49,838 bases of DNA. Source: Nemertoderma westbladi (lineage: Eukaryota; Xenacoelomorpha; Nemertodermatida; Nemertodermatidae). Below the pieces are notes generated by a model. That model had not been told where the DNA came from, did not search any database, and saw only the letters and a program-made list of their open reading frames with translations. The position numbers and the translations under genes are program-made. Numbering within the stretch: the stretch's first letter is position 1; every line of letters starts with the position of its first letter. The stretch is from contig JAUCBJ010005131.1 in NCBI GenBank assembly GCA_032718475.1, forward strand, positions 1 to 49,838, in the 5' to 3' direction. This document shows, in pieces, positions 20,482-31,149 of this stretch.

Positions 20482-21396
20482 TGTTTGTTTGTACAGTTGA
20501 ATGCCTACTGCTAGAACTACATTTAAAGCAAGTCTAGTAATTCAGTATCAACTAAAAGCCTAGTAATTAATTACCTATATCGTTACTCAGTGTAATGTGA
20601 TATATATACAATATATTAGAATACCGGTATACACTTATAGTATATAATATAAGTATTATTACAGACTAGGGTTCGTCACAGAATACCGGTATATAATTTC
20701 AGCGCAAATATATAAATATATAATAAGCCTACTGTGAATACCAGTATACAGCATACACCTATAGTATATATAAGTATAATTATAGACTAGAATTAATTAC
20801 AGAATACCGGTATATAATTTCAGCTTAAATTTATAGAAATAAATATAATAAGCCTATCGTAAATACCGGTATGTCAATTATTTTATAATAACTGCATTTC
20901 TGAATTTTAGGGTTACTTTACGTTACTTTATTACCGTTATTTAAGCAGTGGTCCAACTGATATTAAGACCTAATTTATGGATGACAGGCCTACTATTTTA
21001 TAAATCGGCTTGAGTTGATTTATAATATATATATACCCGTTTAATGGGTTTTGTCAATATTTGAAATAAATGTTATTATTTCTGGTAAGGAGTCACTACA
21101 CAGAAGCTGTATGCTCTCAGTGGAGTGCTACTTATTGGACACTAAAACAAATAATTCTAATTTACTAAGTTACTTATTACTACAAATTACGTACAATTAA
21201 GGGGTGAGATTACAATCTCTAAATAAACACAAAAAAATTACACGTACAAATTTTAGGGTAATTTTACAGGAAATCTACTAACCAGCCTAACAAGGGGTTA
21301 GAATTTCTGGTTATTACAAACGAACAGGAAACTACGGTATTTGAAAATAATAAAGCAGTAGTAAATATATTGCGTTGTCTAGATAAGAAAATCTGG
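20482..21396. other. Non-coding leader-like region upstream of family D gag
   Basis: No gene recognised. Very AT-rich. A ~116 to 124-bp unit containing AATACCGGTATA and AATAAGCCTA is repeated at about 20619, 20735 and 20859. The expected 500-bp LTR of family D was not found here, so the 5' end may be missing or replaced. Confidence 0.5.
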
Positions 21397-21772
21397 AAAG
21401 CCATCTGATGTTTCTGATGTTTAGGTCAAAGTCTGAAACTTCCACAGAAGTACAGAAGAATCCTAAGCTGGTGTTCTGGGCTTAGAAAGATACACACTGA
21501 CTTAATTGCATGAGTTTCTGTAGGCACTGTCCAACACAAAGTGAAAATCGCTCTGATTGGCTGAGCCGAACAAAGAACAAAGAGAGATTCAGGTTCCGCG
21601 TTGGCAGTAAATCAGCTGACAGATTGCGTCATCTGAGTCATATTTTAGAGTATTAAGCGAATTGCGGCAGAATGGCTAGTTATGTCCGCTAAAGCACACA
21701 TATGTCCGCTAAAAGCACCTACACGGTACATTGCGGAGAAAATGACTGGTTATATCCGCAAAAGCTTTTACA
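21397..21772 (-). repeat. Dispersed ~405-bp repeat, copy 2
   Basis: Same orientation and near-identical sequence to 10700-11104, with one ~29-bp deletion after AAAGCACACATA. It abuts integrase coding sequence of fragment C on its right without any gap. Confidence 0.7.
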
Positions 21773-22383
21773 TGTAGAGTGGAACTTTAATACCCCAGAG
21801 AGACCTTGGAGAGGTGGAAGTTGGGAGCGAGCGCCTTGTTCGCTCCATAAAACAGGCCATAGCCAAGACGATGCCTGTAAATAAACAGCTGACAGACAAT
21901 GAGTTGGTAACAGTTTTCATTGAAATCGAGCATACCTTAAACTCGAGGCCGATAGCTATGTTACCTGATGGTGTTAGGTTGACACCTAATCACCGACTCA
22001 TGCAGAGTCCGGCTTTCCTTGTACTGGCATCAGAGACCATTAGTAGCGACTTATATAGTCGGAAAAGCTGGAAGATAACCCAGCTTATAGCATACACATT
22101 CTGGGAATATTGGCGGGAATATTACCTTCCCACAATATCCACCAGATCTAAATGGTACAAAACAGTTCGGAGCCTCAGAAGAGGAGACTATGTATTAATA
22201 ACCGAACCAATCGTGAAGAGAAAATACTGGGAAACCGGAGTAATCTTGCACATACACCAAGACATACAGAATGTAGTACGCACCGTTACTGTTAAAATAA
22301 GGTACAAGTGTCCAAACAAGAAAAAGTGTAAAACCAAGGTTTACACACCTTGGACAGACCGGTCCAGGACATTGTGTTATTAG
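21773..22383 (+). pseudogene. BEL/Pao integrase C-terminal part and DUF5641 (fragment C)
   Basis: The frame enters at VEWNFNTPERPWRGG and changes frame within GGSWERL near 21830, the region of the catalytic Glu. It then runs from 21814 to 22383 with IKQAIAKTM, EIEHTLNSRPI and LTPNHRLMQSP. DUF5641 follows with RGDYVLITEPIVKRKYWETG. This is the standard end of a BEL/Pao pol. The upstream core (both Asp residues) is absent, cut off at the repeat ending 21772. It may be the 3' end of element A displaced by later insertions, since strand and order agree, but no shared sequence proves this. Confidence 0.75.
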
Positions 22384-23131
22384 AGAAAACACGCATTGAG
22401 ACAGGAGACTATAATTTGTCTTCTGCCTCAAAACAAAATTAGTGTCAGAACGCAAATTCACTTTGTATGCATTCCTCATATGAAAATACTCGGAAATGCA
22501 TAGGAGCGAGATTGCGGTGAATTGCGTTGATAATTTGTCTGGTGGGTATCAGAACAAAATTATATTTTTTCATAAGGTTCGGAAAATTAAAAATTTTAAA
22601 ATTATAAGTAAACCCGAGACAAATCAAAACGCTAAAATAGACATGTCTAAAAGGACCTGTCTATAAGTATACAGTAATTTGAAAGTCGTGAAAGCCTGGA
22701 AGATAGTATCTAGACACCATGGTTACGGCTATTATATTTAGGAGTGTATATTGAGTTCAGTAGATTCCACAGATTGGTGCCAACAGTACAACAACCAAAG
22801 GTGCTAAAGGTTAGTAGCACCAGAGGCATACACAGACCCCACTCAGTAGCTCTCAGTAGAGAGAGGTGTTCGATAATCAAACCTGTGGGTTTGGTATAGT
22901 CGAGCGCCCCAGATAATGTCCGTTCTAACTACTGTATTCTAGTACAAGTATTGGGGAGTAGTTTTTGGGCATCAAAAAGTGAGTCGGTCACAGCCAGTTT
23001 ATCTCCGAAGTTTTGCGCTATGCATGGGAATAGATATAGAAGGTAGCTTAGGAATGAGACGGGATCTAGAGAGCCGAACCTGAACGTCTGGAAGGCAGGA
23101 GGAGTTCAAATCCCATTTCAAGCGACAAGCG
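22384..23131. other. Probable 3' region or LTR of fragment C
   Basis: Non-coding. It follows the integrase stop directly. GATTGGTGCCAACAG at about 22773-22787, shortly after ATTCCACA, resembles an LTR end followed by a tRNA primer site starting TGG. This is suggestive only. No second copy of the presumed LTR was found in the window. Confidence 0.35.
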
Positions 23132-23632
23132 TTGGTATATTGGAACATTTGCGCACCACATCGTGCTTCGTTGCAGTATTATTTATTGTTGGAATCAAAC
23201 ACTGTAACTTGCTTGATAACAGACATAGAAGGAGGAATTTTGAAGCACCATCCGTTGGTGTTTGGAGGAGACAAATATAATATTTTCACAGCGAGGAAAG
23301 TGGTGCGCGGACTGTGCGCGCGGGGCGATTGGAGGATGGCGGCTATCCAATATAGAAACGAATTCTTATTAACTCATGTTCGTTTGGGGTCATTGCCCAC
23401 TGAAAGGATAGAGGAGCAAAGAACCGACATGCCCACAGCGACGACAGCCAGAGCCCATGGCTCACGGCAAGGTACCGATGGAGCAGTCCTTAGTAAACGC
23501 CAAGCTAAGGATGCACAATATCATGAAATGCAGCATAAGGTGCAAGGGGCGTCCGAAAGGGCGCGTGTGCAGCTGCAGAAGGAGGAGTTAGCAGAGGCAC
23601 CCACAGAGACGCGGAAAATGTGTCGAGGCTGA
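23132..23632 (+). CDS. Unrecognised 166-codon frame, possibly the start of a gag
   Basis: I do not recognise the product. The first half is mixed hydrophobic and basic (FGGDKYNIFTARKVVRGLC). The second is polar and helix-rich, with ERIEEQRTDMPTATTARAHG and QHKVQGASERARVQLQKEEL, likely a coiled coil. It begins ~350 bp downstream of a primer-site-like TGGTGCCAACAG and lies between retroelement fragments, so a gag N-terminus is the best guess. The frame ends before any DUF1759 domain. Confidence 0.3.
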   Translation: MVYWNICAPHRASLQYYLLLESNTVTCLITDIEGGILKHHPLVFGGDKYNIFTARKVVRGLCARGDWRMAAIQYRNEFLLTHVRLGSLPTERIEEQRTDMPTATTARAHGSRQGTDGAVLSKRQAKDAQYHEMQHKVQGASERARVQLQKEELAEAPTETRKMCRG

Positions 23633-24049
23633 GGAAGGAGCGTTAGTCGAGAAATCGTTAGTGCCCAAGGATCGTCTTCATCGCCAGTCCTGGGAAGTGA
23701 CGCCTCCAGGACGCCATCGACGGAATCTGCCAGGGGCAGATTGGTGTATCTGGAGCGGGGGCCGGAAAAGAGGAATGAGCCCGAGAGACCCAGGAGCCAG
23801 TCATTGATGCCACATACGTCAATGTCAAGGAGCAAACTGTAAACATATACCTCATCGTTGCTCTGATGTATATTGTAGGCATCCATTGTATATCCGACTG
23901 GACTCTATGTTTATATAAGAATTATTTGTTCTTAAATTTAATGAAAGAGGCAAAGGAAGTGATTGGGGAGACAAACCCGCGGGTTTGGCTTACTCCTTTC
24001 ACTTACCTGAGCAATCATCCAATTTAAGGGTGATTGCGTTTTTTATACA
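23633..24049. other. Intervening DNA with a short gag-like remnant
   Basis: No complete gene. At about 23955-24005 (+) a short frame gives EVIGETNPRVWLTP, resembling the NPRVW linker peptide of gag in elements A and B. Probably a small BEL/Pao gag scrap. Confidence 0.4.
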
Positions 24050-24329
24050 TTAACCCTATTAAACCCGGGGGGGTTGTCTTCCTTGTAGTGAAAGCTGTTT
24101 TAAAAAATATTGGGTAGTTTTCGAGTTATAGCACCATTTTTTAACCCTACTTTTGGAACTTTTTTTGAGACGTTTTTTGAAAATTACATTTCATTAAATA
24201 TTAATTGTAACATCTCTATTTTTGATTTACACTGGTTTTTTGGTGTTCGCAATTGGATGGAATTCATATAAATTGATTTTCGAAATTTCAAACTTGTTTT
24301 TTTCGGCGGTTGCCAAATTTTGGTGCTAT
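24050..24329 (-). mobile_element. Truncated TTAA-type (piggyBac-like) repeat copy
   Basis: It begins TTAACCCTATTAAACCCGGG and follows the reverse complement of the right end of the full copy (40741 down to about 40372). Shared words include GGGTAGTTTTCGAGTTATAG, TTAACCCTACTTTTGG and TTCGGCGG. It stops abruptly at 24329, where element B protease begins. Confidence 0.75.
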
Positions 24330-25320
24330 CTATTTATTGGCTTGTCATCACCTGTAAACTCATAGGACATGGGTACTCGTGTATACCAACCTAATATAGT
24401 CCTATGGGCATGTGGTCCATTTACATGCAGTTCAGCCGGTCTCGTTTCCCATATCTGGTGTGCGATCAGCTGTTCTGCACCAATCAACATAGAAACGTTC
24501 CTATAACCTACCTGGTGTCTTGGTACTCTGAGCTTGTCAAAATACTCCTGTGCTATGGGACTCATCGGCGGCACCTTACCTAACTGCCTGCCGAACCCCT
24601 TCATAGCTAGACACTTAAATCTGTCCAATGGCAAAGCTCTCCGTTCTTGTCGAGTATGTTGGTCTCTCGGAAGTAGGGAGTCTAGTTCTACCAAAATTCT
24701 GTGTCCCTTGAGGTCCCCTACCCCGTGCATAGACTTTAACTCTATTTGGATTTCCTCGGCGTCCTGGAAGCTAGAAACGGCTCTCGCCACTTCCTCGTCG
24801 ATATAAGATAATGTGGACGCAGTGTCCAACATCACATATATTCGCTTTGATCCCTTATCGCCAGTAAGTTTCACCGGAATCACGCTAAATATTTCCGACG
24901 TGGCCGATGATAAATACGTCCGCATGCTGGTCGATGAACTATCCGCGGTAAAACCTTGCCAGGTCACTTCTCTCGCGCTCGACTCGCCATCCTCGTCCGA
25001 CGAACCTGGTTGATAACCATCGTCCTGAATGCCAGTGTACGTATTTCTTCTTATCGATATGGGTTCTTTGCTCCCCTTCCTTTGAGGATTTCGCTGTAAG
25101 TAACAATCCATTGGAGTGTGGAAATCCGCATGCAGCAACTTGTGATGTAGTCTGCCGCATTCCATGCATCCGTCCCTGCTGTTTGGGCACTGCCGCCATA
25201 CATGACCTGGCACAAGACATGCCCAACAGGTGTCCAACGTCCGCACTTGAACACTTCTCTGTTCCGAATTTAATTCTTTGAACCGTCTGCAACTATCTAA
25301 CTTATGGTCATCAGATCTTA
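24326..25320 (-). pseudogene. BEL/Pao element B: gag zinc knuckles and aspartic protease
   Basis: A 306-codon frame (25246-24326). Near its start are two zinc-knuckle-like motifs: CWACLVPGHVWRQC and CMECGRLHHKLLH. The protease follows with YVMLDTASTLSYID, MHGVGDLKGHR, LIGAEQLIAHQIW and TILGWYTRVPM, aligning with element A at 3127-3590. The active site is DTAS in both copies. The frame is truncated on the left by the TTAA-type repeat, so no RT follows. On the right it is joined to the coiled-coil part of gag with the DUF1759 domain missing. Confidence 0.75.
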
Positions 25321-27447
25321 CCTCCTTTAGTAAGCAATGTCCTAAGCATGTCCGTTATAGGTTGGATGTGCGGCAATATAGCTTGCGCTAAACTAGCACT
25401 TAACTCATCCCTTGTAATAAATTCCTGGCTAGGGTTCTGTTGTATTGTCGGCTCTATCTGAGTAATACGCTGTCTCTCATATGATCCGTCTTCTGGTTTA
25501 ACCCGAAAGTTCTCTGTCGAACTGGGTCAGCGTTCCGTCTGCGTATTCCAAACCCGCGGGTTCGGATCGCCCAATACTCTTCCCGTCGGAGTTTCTCCTC
25601 TAAACTCTTCATTGTCTCGTTCAGTGTGTAGTGGTGCGGTGTTCTGATGACGTAGATCCTGCGCGATAGGTGAAGCACTAATACCAACTGGCGTGCGATA
25701 TGTAGAGAACGGTTTAGCGATCCGAGTACTCGTAATAGCTGGGCCGGGTATAGGAATTCTGGTCGTCGTCGACTCGCGTATAGTCGGAGTTCTCGCTTCC
25801 TGTTCGGCCTTCTGCAGTGCGAACAGTTCTCGCAACTCGGTACCTACACTCGCCCCACATTCTTCGATCATTCGCATCCCTTTCTCAGCGATTTCATTCG
25901 CCTTCCTAGTCCTTTCTTCGCTCTCTAAATTTAGTCTCGCACTTTCCAACTGCGCCAGTTTATGTTCTTCTTCTTCCCTCGCTCGTCTCGCTGTGCTCTC
26001 TTCTTCCACACGCGCCTTTTCTTCATACAATGCGCGTCTTCTTTTCTCGATCTCGAGTTCGCGTTCCTTGCGTTCGCGTTCGAGTTGAAGCTCGCGTTCC
26101 TTCTGTTCATGTTCGAGTTCCTTGCGCTCGCGTTCGGCTTGAAGTTCGCGTTCTCTTTGTTCGCGTTCAAGTTGAAGTTCGCGTTCTCTTTGTTCGCGTT
26201 CGAGTTAAAGTTCGCGTTCTCTTTGTTCGCGTTCGAGTTCCTTGCGCTCGCGTTCGGCTTGAAGTTCGCGTTCTCTTTGCTCGCGTTCCGCTCGTTTGCG
26301 CTTACTTATGTCCTCCAACTCTCGTAGCTCCACGTCCAACTTACGTGTGCTCTCCCGTTCTCGTTCGGCTTCCTTCCGTGCTTCCGATGCACGCAAAACT
26401 TCCGCCTGCTGTTCGTCTAGTCGGCGTCTTCTCTCCTCTGCCGAGTTGTGAGAAACAAGGGATCTAGCGCATATAACTTTCCCTCGCGCGTGACTAACCT
26501 GGGAATCGCCACTGTCTCTAGATGCGTCGTCGGGTGGAGTCAACGTCCTCTGTTGGATATTGTCAGTCGTCGGTAGCACCTGACCAGGTACCACCACTCC
26601 ACTCTGTATCAGCCAGCTGGTAACTTCCCGCTGACACCTGCGCTCTTCTTTAGCCTGCGTCTCTTCCCGCTCCACTAAGTTTCTCAACTCTGCGTCACTC
26701 ACCTGAGTCGCCTGCGCTTGTGATGCCCATGGCAACCAGTTCTCCTCCCTAACTCGTCAAAATCGCTCCGATAACGCGCGGTGCTCTAGCAAGGCTGCTA
26801 AAACCCTGTCGTAAACCCTCGTCACCACGTCGCTAGACTGAGACTCCACTGCTCTCTTCGCTAGGACTGCAAGCTCCTCCGTCTGTTTGAATAACGCTGA
26901 GTTGTATCCCTTTCTAATCTCTACTAACCCTTCCCTTCCGATGTTACCAGAGTCGGCTAGCATCTTCCTTACCTTATCCGTCGTCCCGAGTTATATGTCC
27001 GGCATGCGCGCAAAGTTTCTTCTTTATCGCGATGTCTAGTTCTCTCTCGCTTACCTAACTCATACTTGGTGGACTTGAAGGATTATTTCGGGAACTACGG
27101 GTACTCCTTATAGCCACTGGGACCACGGCACTTACCATACACACAGGTCTGGAAACCGGGCTCTGGGCTCTCGCTTCTGCTACACTACCCTCCCTATCAC
27201 TCACCTCTGGTCGGGTTGATGTACAATCCTTCCTTACAGTAGCGGTAGGGGATCCTAATACTATTACCTCTGCTTGCACTTCCTCACTAGTTACTGTCTC
27301 ATCCTCCTGTTCACTTACGTCAACGTCACTCGCTGCGTCGTCATAGTCGGCATTGTCGTCAACAGTAATATTAACGCTATCGTCAGTCGGCGGTCCAGCC
27401 GCCGTCTCATAGCTGTCCTCTAGTGCCTCCTTCTCTGAGACACTCAT
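25321..27447 (-). pseudogene. BEL/Pao element B: gag N-terminal and coiled-coil region
   Basis: Starts at ATG 27447 with MSVSEKEALEDSYET, matching element A at 237. Frames 27447-27055, 26963-26757, 26735-26205 and 26030-25527 follow, separated by frameshifts, and the order matches A throughout. The coiled coil (ELQAERERKELEREQRE) spans about 26330-25900. The NPRVWNT linker is at about 25550. After about 25330 the sequence jumps to the zinc-knuckle region, so the DUF1759 domain (present in A at 2522-3097) is deleted. Confidence 0.75.
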
Positions 27448-27600
27448 AGTCTAAATAATATTTGCCTTCCGGCCAAAATCTCGCAAAAATTCGAGATATA
27501 TATAATTTAATCAAAAATACGGTTAAATTATTTGTCAAATAATTGGTTGGTCCCAAAATGTCAAATAAATTCGCAATACAATATTGCGAATTTAATAGGA
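27448..27600 (-). other. 5' leader of element B
   Basis: Aligns with bases ~45-236 of element A, including GCCGGAAGGCAAA, the CTCG...CGAG hairpin and the TTGGGACCAA block. It lacks the TA microsatellite seen in A. TTTGGGACC shortly before could be part of a primer site, but this is unproven. Confidence 0.5.
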
Positions 27601-28359
27601 TATAGTTGTAGCAAAATACCAGTATAATATTTAAACAAAATATTATTCTATAGCTATTATATAGCATTTAAATACCGGTATGACACAAAATAATTTCTAA
27701 ATCTAATACAAAATATTCAAAAATGAACTTGCCACCCAAATATTTCTAATTTTACATATATAGCTCTAATTAACGCAATTTTAATTTCAAATATTATATG
27801 TATCCACTAGCACGTGGCTACACCTTCGGGTTGCGACACTCTCTCTCTCTCTCTAACTGAGCGATCCAAAACATCATGGCTGGCTAATCCAAACTAACCT
27901 AACTAATAAATTAAGTTCAGTTTCGCAGTTAAACAACCGGTAATTTTTTACTGCTTCCACAAACGCAATGGTACCAACAGAACAACCAACCTTGTTTGCT
28001 GTGAGATTCCACGTCCGCGTCCAAAGTTTCAGTCTTATCGCTGATTGCAAACCGAACCCGCAGGCCCACACAAACCCCAAACTCAGAAGCTACGTCTCGC
28101 CATGTATCTCCAGATGGTATAAAACAACTAAGCGGTTATCTAACATACCGGTACAAAACTCTAGATTTTATTTCAAAATAATTTTGACCAAAACTGAATT
28201 CTCACAAACCTAGCTAAAATTTTCAAAAACTTACTAATTACAGCTTGCCCTAATGGCCTAATGAACTGCTGTATTTGCGATTAGTGAACAAATGTTACTT
28301 CCCACTGTTGCATAGCAACAGTAAAAAATAAAAGTAAAAAATGGTTCTTACTGTTAAAC
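27601..28359. other. Non-coding region upstream of element B
   Basis: No gene recognised. It contains a (CT)n run at about 27838-27856 and TACCGGTAT words. An LTR would be expected near the left end, but its borders cannot be fixed from one copy. Confidence 0.4.
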
Positions 28360-29070
28360 AGGGGCGATCAGGAGCGCGTTATTACTGCCGCACTGCTGCT
28401 AAAAACAAAACTGCTTCTCACCGCTGGATGGTGCTAACCTGGCCGTCCGCTAATATTTTTACTAATTTTATACGGCTCCTGCAAATCGCTTGTTCCTTTC
28501 TCTGTTGATTGCTCAACAGAGAGCTAACTGTTCGAATCTATGAGCCACGCGGGAATAACCAAAACAATAAACCCGAATTGGCTCCCTAAGCTACTTAAAA
28601 CGAGTGCGGGTGACCTAGCACTCGGAGTTCACTTATCGCAAAATACTTGAATTCACTGGGTAGAACACATCGAATGTGAGAATATTTTAATATTAAAGGG
28701 GATAGATCTGTTACTTTCCAAGGTGCTGAAACTTGGCTTTTGGCTGGCTTTAGACCAGCAAACTTACTACTGCTGTACTGTATACTGGACACTGCTGTCA
28801 GCCCGTTGCCCCGCTATTTTCAAATAACCGCCTAGCGTGAATAGTCTACAGTATTCTAAAACAATTACTTAAACTACTCTCCGCTATGCTGCGTACAAAT
28901 TCTTATTTTATTTTATCGCTAAATTAATTACAGTCATAAATACAAATTCACATACTAATTACTAGATTTTCCAGAATACGTACTTCTAATTTATTACGTA
29001 CTGGGGCTTATACTAGCAACAGTCTAAATGCGGTATTATTTTGACCTAATTAGCAATTAATAAGCATAAA
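28360..29070 (+). repeat. Left arm of a large inverted repeat
   Basis: It pairs with the reverse complement of 30464-31130 at perhaps 80% identity by eye. Shared blocks include CTTTCTCTGTT...CTCAACAGAGAGC, AACAATAAA...GGCT..CT.AAGCTACTTAA, GAATGTGAGAATATTTTAATATT, CCGCTATTTTCAAATAACCGCC and CATACTAATTACTA. Outer limits are uncertain by a few tens of bases. Confidence 0.7.
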
Positions 29071-30463
29071 CTAAGAAATGGAAATCAATCAAGGGAAACA
29101 GCGCCTATCTAAGCATTCACATTTAAGAATCAGGCACTCTTTAGCAACACAACACAAATAGCGTAGCAATTAGCTAGTAGTACGGCAGATAGCGCTAACT
29201 ACACCAATCAGCTGCTAGTGCACTAAATACCCGTACATTAGTACATCAGTATACCAGTATTAGTCATCCAATCAGTCAGTCAGTCAGGGTAAGAACCACA
29301 GGTCACCCAAAGCCACACATGGGACTCCTAACTAAACCCAAATTCTGCCCCCCTAAAACTACAAAGTAGAGACGGAAATCTGGATCGTCAGCCCCCTAAT
29401 ACTGTAACAGCGGCTGGTCCCCGGTCCTCAACTGACTAACCCCGACCGCAACGGTGGCCCCCTGCCAGCGTCGCCCCGCTTTGGATCCTCTGCACTCCCT
29501 TCCGTCGCTTCCTCCCGATGCGCCCGCCGCGCCTACCGGTACCTTAGCCCTCCATTATAATGAATAGCTACCGTAGTGGCACATGCAATCACAAACAGTC
29601 TGACAGATAGTCTAAAGAAATCCTGTGGGATTATCACATCTTAAATCACATAGGAATTAATAATCAAAAGTAGAAATCATAATTCAAGGTTGTAATTTGC
29701 AGTAATTGATCGGAAATTGAGTGAGATAAAGATAGACGAAAGATTAACAATTAACAAAAAAAAAGAAACCAGAAACAAACTACAATACTGCCACTGGTAC
29801 TGCTGTAACAACTGAGATAAAGATGCACATACCGGAAATACAGCCAATTTATAGGTGATGCAACAGGGATGATGCAATATTCCTCTCATTGGTTCCCCAA
29901 TCCGCCCCACCATCAGACCAACCTGGAAGCAGTTAGGCCAATAAGGAAGCCGGATTGTGAACCTCATGGCTCCCACGCAAATTATTACCATATATGGTAG
30001 TGGATCACGTCCCTGGATGCTGAATGGTTAGGATTGCGTCCCTGGATGCTGGCCCTAACATTAATTTCGCGATATTTAATGTACACTAAGCACAATCTAA
30101 TATAAAGCTAATTTAAAAGACAAATACAATGAAATCAATGCAATACACGATTAGTTTGATTAATACCAATAACAGCAAGCTTGCATCAAGGTTTTTATAG
30201 GAAACTTGCTACCGTAAAAGCTATTTATTTATGTTTTATTACAAAATTACGTACGTAGGGCTACATACTGTATAAAATGGATAAATTCAAAAATATGGGC
30301 GTTTTATTTTCCTTATCTAAATACTGTTGCGCGTCATTGTGCTTATCTAAATAAAAATACTGCATAACGGCTAATATATTATACTGTATAACGCTAATAA
30401 TTATACTGTATAACGCTAATATTTATACTGTATAATACGGCTACAGCGCCATATATCGCAACA
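29071..30463. other. Spacer between the inverted arms
   Basis: No gene recognised. A GC-rich block lies at about 29390-29540. GCGTCCCTGGATGCTG is duplicated near 30010 and 30035. Three to four tandem units of ATACTGTATAACGCTAAT lie at about 30380-30440. A short open minus-strand frame (29991-29677) has no recognisable family. Confidence 0.45.
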
Positions 30464-31130
30464 TTATGCTTATTAATTGCTGTTAGGTCAAAATAATACA
30501 GTATTTAGGCTGTTGCTAGTATAACTCAGTAATGTAATAAATTAGTAATACGTATTCTGGAATACTTAGTAATTAGTATGCAACTCTGTATTTTTTGAGA
30601 CACTGTAATTTATTACCATTTAGAATAAAAAATTTAAGAACTTGTACGCTGCATAGTGGAGAATAGTTGGGTAAATTACGCTTAGATATACCTTAGAATA
30701 TTCAACGGTGCGTTACTAGGCGGTTATTTGAAAATAGCGGGTAGCGCAGTAGTAAGATCGCTGGCTTAAACCAGCGCAAGACCAAGTTTTGACATTAGGG
30801 CAAATTAATATCCTATTTGGTTACAATATTAAAATATTCTCACATTCGACATTGTTTTGACCAGTAACTGCTTGTATTTCTCTGTGGTAAGTGAACGCCA
30901 TGTGCAAACCACCCGAACTCATATTAAGTAGCTTAAGTAGCCATTTCAGATTTATTGTTTTGGTTATTGCTGTTTGGCTTATAAATTCGAACAGTTAGCT
31001 CTCTGTTGAGAAATAAACAGAGAAAGGAGCGTGTGATTGACAGAGCCATACATAGTTTGCATAGTAAACGGTCACGCTATATAGTCCAACAGTAAAAAGG
31101 GTTTTGTTTGCTGTATCATTCAACAAATAC
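30464..31130 (-). repeat. Right arm of a large inverted repeat
   Basis: Inverted and diverged copy of 28360-29070. The pair could be terminal inverted repeats of a ~2.8-kb DNA element, or two solo LTRs inserted in opposite directions. Confidence 0.7.
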
Positions 31131-31149
31131 CCTATCGTTATTGAGGAGC

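Noticed and set aside
10700-22383. Reading the whole 10.7-21.8 kb block as one insertion into a single plus-strand element A-C
   Set aside because: Order and strand agree, but the integrase breakpoints at 9.3-9.6 kb and 21773 do not abut and no target duplication was found, so the link is not demonstrated.
25693-26467. Long plus-strand frames opposite element B gag
   Set aside because: The minus strand matches gag of element A in order and sequence; the + frames are repeat-driven shadows.
30745-30815. A functional tRNA gene (Leu, UAA anticodon)
   Set aside because: Acceptor stem and T arm do not pair properly and the B box is poor; kept only as a tRNA-like motif finding.
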